DNA of 64,000 nucleotides from Dryomyza anilis (lineage: Eukaryota; Arthropoda; Insecta; Diptera; Dryomyzidae): positions 47,302,800 through 47,366,799 of the forward strand of contig OX638132.1 of NCBI GenBank assembly GCA_951804985.1. The letters are read 5' to 3'. The translations under genes and the position numbers were made by a program. Position 1 is the stretch's first letter. Each line of letters opens with the position of its first letter. Shown here piece after piece: positions 34,014-43,554 of this stretch. The notes under the pieces were generated by a model. The model was not told the origin of the DNA and ran no database searches. It saw nothing but the letters and a program-made list of their open reading frames with translations.

Positions 34014-34858
34014 TCATGGTAATATTTCTGTTATCATTGCATCAGAGGACATCTCCAGTAGACAGGTGTCTAATGGAGTGTCAAGTGCAATGTCAGATAT
34101 ATTCCAGGGAACATTAAACCAGAAACCACCTCGTTTTAGTCTCCAGCAGCCTTTCATGGCTTCGCCTCTGATGAAGATGTCAAGTGGTGGTAGATTTAAG
34201 ATTGCATTCAGTGCTGGACCAGGTGTAGTGGGAAAGGCACCCGTAACACCCAGACACACGGTTCTCTGTAGTCTGGTGGAACAAGCGACAGCTTGTTCCA
34301 CCAGACTACCGATGCATATGATATCATCGGTCTTATCATTGCCGTGTAAATCCATAAGATTTTGCTCGGCGATAGTCCCCATGTCTTCCCAAAAATTCCT
34401 CTGCATTGCCAGAAGGCATTCAATGCTCGCGAAATTTTATTTTCAACATGTTTTGTCCAAAGTAGTTTACTATCTAGAGTTAAGCCCAGATATTTTACTT
34501 CGTTAGACAGAGGAATAGTGACACCCTTAAGTACTGGTAGAGATAATCCTGTCATTATTCTTTTCCTAGTGAAGAGAACAATCCCTGTTTTGTGAGGGTT
34601 GACCGAAAGTCCGTTTGCAGTACACCAGCTGTCAATTCGGTTCAACGAGTTTTGTGTTTTAACACAGACCTCATTGAGGGAAAAGCCTGTGGCAAGAATG
34701 GCAACATCATCTGCATAGGCCTGGGAATAGACACCTGGTCCATCGAGATCGTTGACTAGAAAGTCAACCAGCATACACCAGAGCAGGGGGGAGAGAACGC
34801 CTCCTTGAGGACAACCTCTATTCACCCCTGCCATAATATACTGACCGCACTCCGCCAC
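34014..34858 (-). pseudogene. LINE copy 2 ORF2, reverse transcriptase core
   Basis: Open from 34858 to 34208, with GCPQGGVLSPLLW, the catalytic AYADDVAIL, NPHKTG and VKYLGLTLD, and then VVWWNKL at the thumb. The frame changes at a perfect 19-bp-arm palindrome (34268-34309), after which the family sequence continues in another frame (to 34014, GAFPTTPGPAL). The first catalytic Asp region is deleted, as the piece begins just upstream of GCPQGG. Confidence 0.85.
34268..34309. repeat. Perfect palindrome, 19-bp arms, 4-nt loop
   Basis: GTAGTCTGGTGGAACAAGC at 34268-34286, loop GACA, then its exact reverse complement at 34291-34309. One arm encodes the family's own VVWWNKL; the other is the inverted copy, which breaks the reading frame. 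Confidence 0.95.
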
Positions 34859-36192
34859 AGAAGTGAGTACTTAGATAGCATGACATCTAACGACTTCTGG
34901 TCTAAGCCAACAACCAGGGTTGAGCCCTCCTTGTCCTCCGGACCTCGCTCTGGTTTATGGCTATAGATTTTCCATCCGTTCGTTTCGATGCCCTGGTTCT
35001 GAGCACGTAGGCAGGCAAACACTTCCGCTGTTTTCATGATAGGACCAGGTATCCAGCATATTGCTCGCCTGCGTTTGGGTTCGTCTCCGCTGAAAACAGC
35101 GAAGCGCGATTTGCCCAAGGGGTAGATTTTAGCAACGGCTGTGACAATCCAATCGAAATTGGCTTGAGACGAGCATAGCACCTTCATGATGCCATCACTC
35201 GTCTCATAGCCTTTTGCGTTTGCACTGACACCGCCGGTGCTGACTAGCCGCCAAAGATGATCGGTGCAGTGTTTTACTTCTGCATCATTCATCTTTTGTT
35301 CCTTCCCCAATTTGCCAATAATCGCAACCGGAAGAGCTTTGCGAGCAGCATCACGATATGATACTGCTAGCCTACCTTTGCCAGTGGATGTTGAAGGCAG
35401 TTCATCCGCAGCCGATCCGGAACATGAAGCACCAGTGCTCTTGCTTGTGGAAGCAATATCACTGGAAACTGTCGAGTTCTGGGAGTTACGGGGTTTCGCA
35501 GCAGCAGTGAAGGTTTTAAACTTCTTGCCATTGCGCTTCTCAGGTGCATTGGCAGCCACAACAGCAGCAGCGGAAGGTCCGGCTTCAGTCGGAGTAACCT
35601 CCACCGATCTATCGCGTTTTGCTGTGGTAGCTGGGGAAGAGAAAGCTCCAGCGTCGCCTTTAGCCTTTTCAGCCTCTTTGCGATCTTTCGCTTTATTCTT
35701 CCTTCTCCTACTCACCTGGGCATCGGACAACCTGACCTCTGTATTCAGAGATCGGGATCCGGTCTCCAATGGAAGTTTAGCTTCCAGTTGGGCGTTGGTC
35801 TCTCTAGGATTAGATGCTGGTAAGACACCACTCTCCTTCGATCGACCCATGTTTCCAAATACGTGACAGAAAGGAGCCCTGAGAGGAAACAACACTGTCG
35901 AGCAGCCATACAGTGGAGGATTAGTCGTAGGCATAGCCGAACCGACACTTACCTCTACTTGTATGGGAACCGCTGCGATGTCGTTATCCTCCTCTAGATT
36001 CCTAGCTGTCTCATAAATTTGGGAGATGGAGGGGCACGATGAACCCCCTGCTACAGGAGCAGAGAGGTTCATCGTACCAGGGTTGGTTGCGTGGATTGAG
36101 GCCTCCAGAGTCCTTGTCTCAGCCGCTGAAGCGGGTGGATTGCCATTTTTGTGGGTACCACCTTGAGTAGTTAAATCTTTATGTTGACCCAT
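34822..36192 (-). CDS. LINE copy 2 ORF1 (DUF4780-like)
   Basis: A 456-codon frame. The N-terminal 250 residues are low-complexity and basic (RRRKNKAKDRKEAEKAK near 175, Ala/Ser-rich runs near 215-290). The C-terminal 180 residues form the conserved globular part with AVSYRDAARK, CTDHLWRLVS, FDWIV, CWIPGP, QNQGIETNGWKIYSHK and VVGLD. Such ORF1 proteins of insect LINEs are presumed RNA-binding chaperones. The last 15 residues, after LSKY, are foreign, read out of the RT frame across the deletion; the native end is seen in copy 1. No stop interrupts the rest. Confidence 0.8.
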   Translation of the reverse strand: MGQHKDLTTQGGTHKNGNPPASAAETRTLEASIHATNPGTMNLSAPVAGGSSCPSISQIYETARNLEEDNDIAAVPIQVEVSVGSAMPTTNPPLYGCSTVLFPLRAPFCHVFGNMGRSKESGVLPASNPRETNAQLEAKLPLETGSRSLNTEVRLSDAQVSRRRKNKAKDRKEAEKAKGDAGAFSSPATTAKRDRSVEVTPTEAGPSAAAVVAANAPEKRNGKKFKTFTAAAKPRNSQNSTVSSDIASTSKSTGASCSGSAADELPSTSTGKGRLAVSYRDAARKALPVAIIGKLGKEQKMNDAEVKHCTDHLWRLVSTGGVSANAKGYETSDGIMKVLCSSQANFDWIVTAVAKIYPLGKSRFAVFSGDEPKRRRAICWIPGPIMKTAEVFACLRAQNQGIETNGWKIYSHKPERGPEDKEGSTLVVGLDQKSLDVMLSKYSLLWRSAVSILWQG

Positions 36193-36429
36193 CGCGGTGG
36201 CATAGGGGTTTCTTTAGAGTCTGCCACCCCACCAATAAAAAAGAATATGGTATTTAGTTCATTACTCATCACAAGCCTGTCTGACAAGGGTGACCCTACC
36301 AGAAACTTAAAAAAAAAAAAAAGTTTCCGTCAGCTTAGCCTTATTGAGTCATTGTAACTTAAGCCCCACCACGTCAAGGTAACCACCACGTGGGGTTACT
36401 GGTAATGCTTACAATAAGGGGTAAACTTA

Positions 36430-36507
36430 ATAAACTGTTTTTTTATGATCATCTAATAAAATATTATTAAATTCTTTTAAAAACTTTTTTACTTTTTTAA
36501 TTTCCAT
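36430..36507 (-). pseudogene. Start of a Polinton gene at the right TIR edge
   Basis: ATG at 36507-36505 is the last point of similarity between the two inverted repeats. From it a Lys-rich frame (KKVKKFLKEFNNILLDDHKK) runs about 25 codons into the LINE insertion. It is the mirror image of the left end, where a gene also begins exactly at the inverted-repeat edge. It is probably the first part of the small gene at 32833-33000. Confidence 0.4.
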
Positions 36508-37681
36508 AATATTTTTTTTGTTCCATTAAAATTGTAATGTAGACGATGAATAAATTTAATTCAAATTTCGATCCATTTATATATAATGGATATCTCTTTA
36601 AAATGAGTTAAAAAGTGAATTCTATTAGTATAAATATAGTCAATTAAAATTTTAAAGAGTAAATAAAATAAATCTCAAGACAAAAAACTCTATAAAAAAT
36701 AGACATGTTCTAACATGCTCAATCTTTTAAACTTATAGTATAGAAAATGATTTAAAAAATGATCCCAATGGAACCTTATGGCTCCATTCATTCATATAAC
36801 CAAATTAAACGACCATGACTTTGTAGAATAAAATCCAGTACAATAACCCTTATAGTAAAATTGGCCTTGAATTAAATATATGTCAATGCATTAATACAGA
36901 AGTGTCTTAACCTGTTTACAACAAAAAAATATCCACAAAAAAAATAAGCATCTAATAATAATATTCATTCATATATCGAAGTTTTAAATTACAATCATCG
37001 TTCCTCAACAAAGTTTCAAATTGAACCCTTTGCTCCTCAACTCTCTTGATGATCATGCAAAATAAAACAAACAAGTATAACTATAGCATACATTATAACT
37101 ACGTTAACTGAAATCTAATTGCAACTATAATATTTTACAACAACAACATGGATACGTTTGTAAATATTCTCATTCACAAAAAATGCTTACTCCGATATAA
37201 TTATCCCAACAACAACATTTACTCTTTACGGCTGCATGCCTTCATAACATGCATATAATATATATGTATGTATCAACATTAACAAATTATGTTAAAAAGT
37301 CATCCCACAGGATCCATGCCATTATAAAATATATAGTATACATATAATATACCTATGTTAAAAATACTTCCCATGAAAACAATAACAAATATTCTGTTAA
37401 AATATGATCTCCAATGAATTACACTACCAACAACTCTGTTAAAAAATGATCCCTATTGAACTATACCAACAACAACTATGTTAAAAAATGATCGCTATTG
37501 AATTACACTAACAACAACTATGTTAAAAAATGATCCCTATTGAATTACACTAACAACTACTATGTTAAAAAATGATCCCTATTGAAAACAATAACAACAT
37601 CTCTGTTAAAAATTCATTTACACTAACAACAATGTGCTCCATGGAGCCCAGTGGGGCCAGAACCGGCGAATCCATACTACT
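36505..37681 (-). repeat. Polinton right terminal inverted repeat
   Basis: 1177 bp, inverted copy of 15483-16672, ending ...CCGGCGAATCCATACTACT. The inverted subrepeat array lies at 37385-37600 (AAAAAATGATCCCTATTGAA core). Confidence 0.95.
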
Positions 37682-37687
37682 CGGGTG
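37682..37687. repeat. Polinton target-site duplication, right (CGGGTG)
   Basis: Direct repeat of 15477-15482. Confidence 0.9.
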
Positions 37688-37734
37688 AGAGGATTTCATA
37701 AGCAATATTTTACTCTCGTAGGTTTGCCATTTAC
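37682..37734 (-). mobile_element. SINE copy 1, internal part
   Basis: CGGGTGAGAGGATTTCATA and CTCTCGTAGGTTTGCCA match 37945-37998 of SINE copy 2. The copy stops at GCCATTTAC and lacks the tRNA-like head, so it was 5'-truncated before or after the Polinton arrived. Confidence 0.8.
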
Positions 37735-37818
37735 TTTTACTGAGTTAAATGTATTTTTTTTTTTTAATTGTAACTGTTATTTGAATGCGTGATCAAAAAG
37801 TTTATATAAACCATTAAA

Positions 37819-38126
37819 AATAATAATAGTTTGGCACTACAGTCCTATAAGAACTTAGGCCTAGGTCTCTCAACATTTTGAGCTGTGCGTGTTATATTTG
37901 TACTCAAATTGGTGGGACCTACAGTTTATTGCCGAATCCGAACGGCGGGTGAGAGCTTTTCATAGGCAATATTTTACTCTCGTAGGTTTGCCACTTACTG
38001 CCGAGAGGTAGAGCGGTATAGAAAAATGTTTCTATGAAAAGATGTTGTTAGCCCCAGTCCAGGCTTGAACCGGGGACATTTCGGCTCGCAGTCCAACGCA
38101 CTAACCACTGAGTTACTGCGGCTAGC
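37819..38126 (-). mobile_element. tRNA-derived SINE copy 2
   Basis: About 305 bp on the minus strand. The head at 38126-38050 has an A-box-like TAACTCAGTGG and a B-box-like GGTTCAAGCCT at tRNA spacing, with a partly pairing T-arm. An unrelated body follows, and the tail ends in (ATT)n near 37820. RNA polymerase III would transcribe such an element and LINE enzymes would move it. No other internal copy has an intact head in this window. Confidence 0.75.
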
Positions 38127-38550
38127 TTCATTAAAATTAGTTAACCGGTTACAGAGATAAAACAATATCTAATATAGTACTTTGATGTATCAATGCTCAT
38201 ATATTTATTGTTGTTTGGAAATCTAAATATACAAACTAAATACAGTTTTTTTTATTTTTCTCGTCACAAAATTTCATCAAAATCGGAAGACCATGATTTA
38301 TATTTCTGACTTGGAATGACCCATATATTTTTTTTATTTTTAAATAGTAAAAAAGTTAATAATTACGATTTATAAATGGAATGAATTATAAATAGGCTGA
38401 ATTTGGTGATTGGTTGAATCGTAATGACAAATTCATACATTGATGAAGAAATTCATAATAGTATTAACTATTTTAGTGTGTAAGCTGGTGTCAGTCAAGA
38501 AAAGGATAAATTTCGCCGGAGGTTTTACGTATGATAACCAAAACTGACTG
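38127..38550. other. Non-coding
   Basis: No recognised feature. TTCTACTTGCAG at about 38553-38564 could be a splice acceptor for the following coding-like stretch. Confidence 0.35.
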
Positions 38551-38960
38551 ATGTTCTACTTGCAGCAGAAAAATCAATTTAACGATGAGGAATCCGAGGC
38601 TCATGATGAAGACATGTCTGGCGATGGAACACGGCGAGAAGATTACGATAATTATGTTGAATATTTAGAAAATGATGATAAAGAAGAACACGACGATGAA
38701 AATTGTAACAGCAATGTGACAGTTAAGCATCAACATAATTATAATATTCAGCAATAAAATGTCTTAAGGCGTTCGGATATTTGAAACATTGATGCAGCGG
38801 AAGACGAAGAAAAAAAAGCAAAAAAAAACAAGTTCATCAAGAGTGAACAAAAAACGGAACCTAATGTGCAGAAAATAGTAGCGGCGACACTAAAAATGGA
38901 TGTTACCACCGATGCATAAATGGTTTGTATCTCGAGTACTGATGATAACAAAATGACAAT
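38551..38960 (+). pseudogene. Acidic coding-like stretch, unknown
   Basis: One frame keeps a protein-like composition for about 135 codons, with several stops (at about 38755, 38789 and 38917). First comes an acidic part with EESEAHDEDMSG, EYLENDDKEEHDDE, then a Lys-rich part (AAEDEEKKAKKNK), then MDVTTDA. A pyrimidine tract and TTGCAG precede CAGAAAAATC at the start, so this may be a dead exon of a host or element gene. The function is not recognised. Confidence 0.3.
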
Positions 38961-39804
38961 AAAATGACATGATAGTCCATCTACCTACCGGGAAGTATTA
39001 AACAATCATATGAAAAATAGAACCCGTCATTTGAGATCGAATGAATGATTTGTCAGCATGGCCGAATGTAGGATAGGGAAGAAACGGACGGACGGACGAC
39101 ACTGTATAATCTAAATTTATTTAATATTTTCAAATCAAATTTATTTAAAACAAACAAATTTATGAAATGTTAATAATAATTTTTATGTGAACTTTTTCTA
39201 TGAATAAATTTCATGATTTGCTAGTATAGCAAATCATCATAAAAAAACACACACACACTTTACGGACGAAAAAAAATCTGACGACTAATCTTAAAAAGGA
39301 AAAAACTTCAAATAGAAAAATTAAAATATCAGTTGGAAATAAATCTCAAACAGATCATACAAATAAAATTGTTTAATAAATAACATTATTAAAAAATGAA
39401 AAGATAAATATTATTAATTTAAAGCGAACCACATGAATTATATTTTCAAAAAAATGTTATATTTTATTAAATTATTTTAGTGCATTGCATATAAAAAGTG
39501 GTGGTCACATAAATATTTATATTTTATAATTTTTAAAAGTATTTTAATTGAAGTACGACACTTTATACATATTAATAGTAATTTTGATTTTTAGTTTGGA
39601 CTATGATCTTGAAAAGCATAAATCATTTTATTGTTTTTCGTTAGATTACAAATGCTGAATATATTGTTTAAAAACATCACAATTTTCAGAGTTTATATCT
39701 TAAAAACATGCAAAAATATTAACATTCATTGTTTTGACAATTATAATTGTGGTTAAGGTTTTTTGGAAAAATTATTTTTAAACAGTATTCAAATTTGTAA
39801 TAAG
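38961..39804. other. Non-coding, AT-rich
   Basis: Contains a GGACGGACGGACG run near 39087 and an (AC)n run near 39248. Nothing else is visible. Confidence 0.4.
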
Positions 39805-39991
39805 TAGTAGGTGAAAAGGGGCGCAAAATTACGTGAGCACTTTTCTTAAAAACGTTACGTAATACGTACAACTTAGTATGAATTGAAAATCAGGATCAGC
39901 GAGATATTATAAATACTCGGTTTGTTTCTAATACGTAACGTTATTAAGAAAATTGTAATCGTCACGTTAAGCCATTTTCATCCACCTACTA
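39805..39991. mobile_element. MITE with about 60-bp imperfect TIRs
   Basis: The left end TAGTAGGTGAAAAGGGG pairs with the right end CATTTTCATCCACCTACTA. Inward, TTAAAAACGTTACGTAATACG pairs with AATACGTAACGTTATTAAG. It is 187 bp and has no coding. The TA at each edge would fit a Tc1/mariner-type target, but a duplication cannot be separated from the repeat. Confidence 0.6.
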
Positions 39992-40153
39992 GTTTTAATA
40001 TACTAATCAATGGTACTATTATAACACTTTTAAAACTTGGAAATTGACTATCAAAAAAAATGTACATAAGTATTTACTTTTAAATATTTATATAAAAAAA
40101 AAGTTCTAATAAATACGATCGTCCCTATTTATGTGAAATTTACTGTATATGAG

Positions 40154-40909
40154 TGTTGCGGGCTCCAGGGGTCTTTTTGTACTTGCCTTTATTAATGAAA
40201 CCGTCAGTGACAATATTCCCTCGAAGTCCACAATTCTTTCCTAACATTTATTATTAAATAAAAACGCAAGGATATTTTAGACTTGCTTTATACTTTTATT
40301 AATTATTTTTAAGTATTTTTACAAGCTTGAGTTTAAACTGAAAACACGTCTGCACTCTAAGGCAGTTAAAATCATAATGCTTAAAATCTATACTTAACCT
40401 CTACTCATCACCTCGGTATCGTGCGACTCACGAACCCCTTGCTTATACTTATTTCTTAAAACACAACTCATAAATGCAAGCAAGCATATTCTTAAATCTA
40501 CGTACTACTAAAAACCTCATAAACCCCACATCAGATATTTACTAATATTGTGAAATCATTAACTGAGAAAATTCCAATGTGCTAAATTGGTTCCCATGCT
40601 GGCGTTAGTCTTGACTTAAATTACAACCAATGCTTTTGTTGTTGCTTTTAAACAGACGGCACACTTGCTAGCGTGTGCCTTGGATCAAATTGCAACCAGT
40701 GCATTTTTCGTTGCTTTCAAGCGGACTTAATTTTATATCCTGAAAGTATGCACTCATAAACATTATGTACTTGTTCCAGTTACGTCGTAAACGTTATGTT
40801 AAGTTAACATGCATCTGTTATTGTGCTTTTAGATTTGAACTTTATGTGCATACTGGTTATGTGCAGGCTTTCTGAAATACAACAAAAAAAACGTTTCTGA
40901 TTCACAACA
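40154..40909 (-). repeat. Gypsy B 3' LTR
   Basis: 756 bp; on the minus strand TGTTGTGAATC ... GCCCGCAACA. No difference from the 5' LTR was seen on visual comparison. Confidence 0.95.
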
Positions 40910-40926
40910 TTCTTCCCCCCTTATTT
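40910..40926 (-). promoter_or_regulatory. Polypurine tract, Gypsy B
   Basis: On the minus strand AAGGGGGGAAGAA directly upstream of the 3' LTR. Confidence 0.85.
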
Positions 40927-43554
40927 TAAGAAAAAATTATTATTAAAAAGAATAATAGTTTTTTCTTTTACATCATTAATATTTCAATATATTTCTTAAT
41001 TTATTTAACTTACAATAATATTTAAAATCAATAATTATTTTTCTTATTATAATTTATTTTACTTATTTTCATTTTAGGAATATTATTAATGCTTATTTTC
41101 GTTACTCAATTACTTAATTAATGGTTGCAGTTTTAGTGATATTTATATTTATATACTTTATGTAACGTTAAAAATAAAAATGTATAACATTACAAGTCAC
41201 TGAACGTTGCAATTGACAAAACAGTAGTTGATCAAGTTACCGCTTTGCAATCGCTGCGTTCCGTGTTGCTCTGTTGTTTTTCTTGTTTATTCATCTAAGT
41301 CATTAAATGCTTTAATTTGTGCAACGATTTGTTTTCTTTTAAATTTTTTGCGATATTTATTGAAAATAATTCATTTAATTTTTATTGAGTATATCTTTAG
41401 TTATTGTTTATATTTATAGTTTTCATATTTTAATGTTTCTTCAAGTTTTTCATTACTTTTTTCTAGTCTATTAAATTAATTATACAAAAAAAAATGTAAT
41501 TGTGTTTTCTATTAATTAAAAACGTAAACTGCTGTGATCGCTAGTTCTGTTACTCTCTGTTTACGTGTATAGGTTGGCTGGCTGCATTTTATTTGTTTCT
41601 GTCATTGATCGAATAACATTGTTGTCATCATTTATTCTCATCTTTCGTCTTTATTTTCTAAGCTTTGTTAAATTTGATGTCTTCTATGTTGCGTTGTTTT
41701 TTCAGTCAAATTGAATCGTATTTTGTTGAGAGCAGATACTAAAATTGGTAGTTTTGTAATTTTATATTTCTGGATATTAATACGAATTTGTCTTCTTTAA
41801 ATGTTTTAAGAGTTCTTGTAGCGAAATTGTCATCTTCGGAAATCATCTTTAATTATACGTACATGTTGTTGTTTGATGTTGTTCTTTTATATTTCACTTG
41901 TTGTACATTATTTCAATATTTGAAGTTCTTAGTGTTTTAATTTTCGTCTTCTCTTTTAAGAAATTATGTTCTTTTGTTGAAGAAATTGTCAGCATAATGT
42001 GTGAAATGTTGTTGATTTAGTACAATTATGATAACTTTGTTGATGTGTCAAATTTCTTTTTCCATAAGGTTAGCATTGACAGCTGAATAAGTGTATATGG
42101 AATAGCTCCTTCAACTTATTTACAAAATATTAGCTTGTTCCTTGAGTGATAAAATTGTTATCTTTTAATTATATGTACGTAAAGATGTAAAATGTTGTTG
42201 CTTCTTTATGGTAGAATAGTCGCAATTTTGCTGATTTGTCGAAATTCCACATTCATGTTTATATTGAGCTCCTTTCTTTTAATTAAACATGTTATTGATG
42301 TACAATTGTTGTTGTCCGCGCCATGACTCTCACATGTTTCTTTATCATTCGTCTCTTGTACTTCATTACATAATATTACCATTTCAGACCTTTACCCAAC
42401 AAAATCAAACGATCTTCTTTGACAATTAATATTTAAACTTAGTGTCTTCTGCGTCGAATTTTATTGTTTGGTGGATTGCTAGTTCTTCTTCGTGCATGTT
42501 TTATTTCTTTGTCGTGGTTGAAATGCATTTCCAGAGCCAGGATTATTTTTAAAAATACTTATTACTTTGTAATGTTTACTATAACTTTATAAATTATTTA
42601 TATTTAACATCATTTTTACTTTCAGTATTCATAATCTTTGTTTATATTACCTTACATCATAGTATTAAAATTTTATATTTTAATTGTATATTTATATCGA
42701 ACATTTTACTGTAAATCTTTAATTGTAAAATCTTTAATTTTTTTCTTAATATATAGACATTATTTTCTTTATAATTTCATTAGCACATGAATCAATGCTA
42801 ATTCTATTCAAAAATACTTAGCTCTTTATTCATGCACTAATTTGTGAATTTAATCATTATTGACAATTTTTAATAATGGTAAGCGCGCGCGATTTATGCA
42901 TAACTACTTTTGTACATTCAATAGGTACATATATATTTTCATTACCGTGTAATGATCACATTTAAAACGTTTGTTAATTTTGTTAGATTGTGTATTGTAT
43001 TTTTTCCTTATCATTCAATTATTGTTCAAATTTTTACGCTGCATTAACGTACCTCGTTTCATTTTCGGTACATTAGTGCATTGTTCCTAGATGCAAAACG
43101 CTGAATTGCATTTTATTTTATCACTTTAGTGTGTGCTACGCTAACATCTATCTGTACTTCAAGTGCAATGATCTTTCTGTTGCCTGTTTCCATTGAAAAT
43201 GATCTTGACAATGAAACTGAAGTACTAACCTATCTCAATTATGACAATGTATATTTTATTGCTTTAGCAAATGTGTTCTGAATTCTTGTTTATGAAATAT
43301 CTAATATAATATTCTTTATACTTTATTCCTTTCTTATTTAATACATGATCTAATGCTAGTCATCTTCTAAAATTAATACATAGCTATTTTCTCATGCACT
43401 AATTTAGATTTAAAAAACATATTTTCTAAAAAAAAAAATTTACGCGTACTTTATTTACGTTGTTTGCAATATTATGCATTGCGGTTAATGATCATTATGA
43501 ACTGTTGTTTCAGTTATTAATTTCGTTGTTTTTGTTCGTTCGATTGTGTATAAC
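40927..43554 (-). other. Gypsy B 3' non-coding region, 2.6 kb
   Basis: The stretch between the pol stop and the polypurine tract; A-rich on the sense strand. The longest frame on either strand is 63 codons. It is well conserved with copy A despite lacking coding capacity. It might be a decayed env, an RNA-level signal region, or acquired filler. Confidence 0.65.

Larger units (their letters stand above)
33014..36433 (-). mobile_element. LINE copy 2 (DUF4780 ORF1, RNase H ORF2), internally deleted
   Basis: A minus-strand element with its poly-A (T-run at 33007-33032) at the low-coordinate end. It is flanked by an ACTGTTTTTTT repeat on both sides (33003 onward and 36434-36444), a target duplication blurred by the poly-A. 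The order is 5' leader (36433-36193), ORF1, RT remnant and RNase H. A deletion joins the end of ORF1 (about 34865) directly to the RT catalytic core, removing the endonuclease and the RT fingers. It inserted in the right arm of the Polinton. Confidence 0.9.
15483..37681. mobile_element. Polinton/Maverick, internally deleted, with nested insertions
   Basis: A 22,199-bp unit bounded by inverted repeats of about 1.18 kb that begin AGTAGTATGGATTCGCCGG and are flanked by the 6-bp duplication CGGGTG. AG termini, long inverted repeats and 6-bp duplications are the published hallmarks of Polintons. Virion genes inside confirm the call: a double-jelly-roll major capsid protein (20391-21593) and an adenain-like protease (21590-21741 plus 32393-32714). 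An N-terminal PolB-type fragment and two zinc-finger genes lie to the left. No integrase, packaging ATPase or PolB catalytic domain was found. Three later elements account for about 14.6 kb, leaving about 7.6 kb. It is non-autonomous as it stands. Confidence 0.9.

Noticed and set aside
33985..34506. 173-codon plus-strand frame
   Set aside because: Antisense shadow of the LINE reverse transcriptase.
35264..35866. 200-codon plus-strand frame
   Set aside because: It is the antisense shadow of the Ala/Ser-rich part of LINE ORF1.
15483..37681. Integrase and packaging ATPase of the Polinton
   Set aside because: I looked for an HHCC/DDE integrase and a Walker A ATPase outside the nested elements and found neither; the integrase motifs in the interval all belong to Gypsy A.
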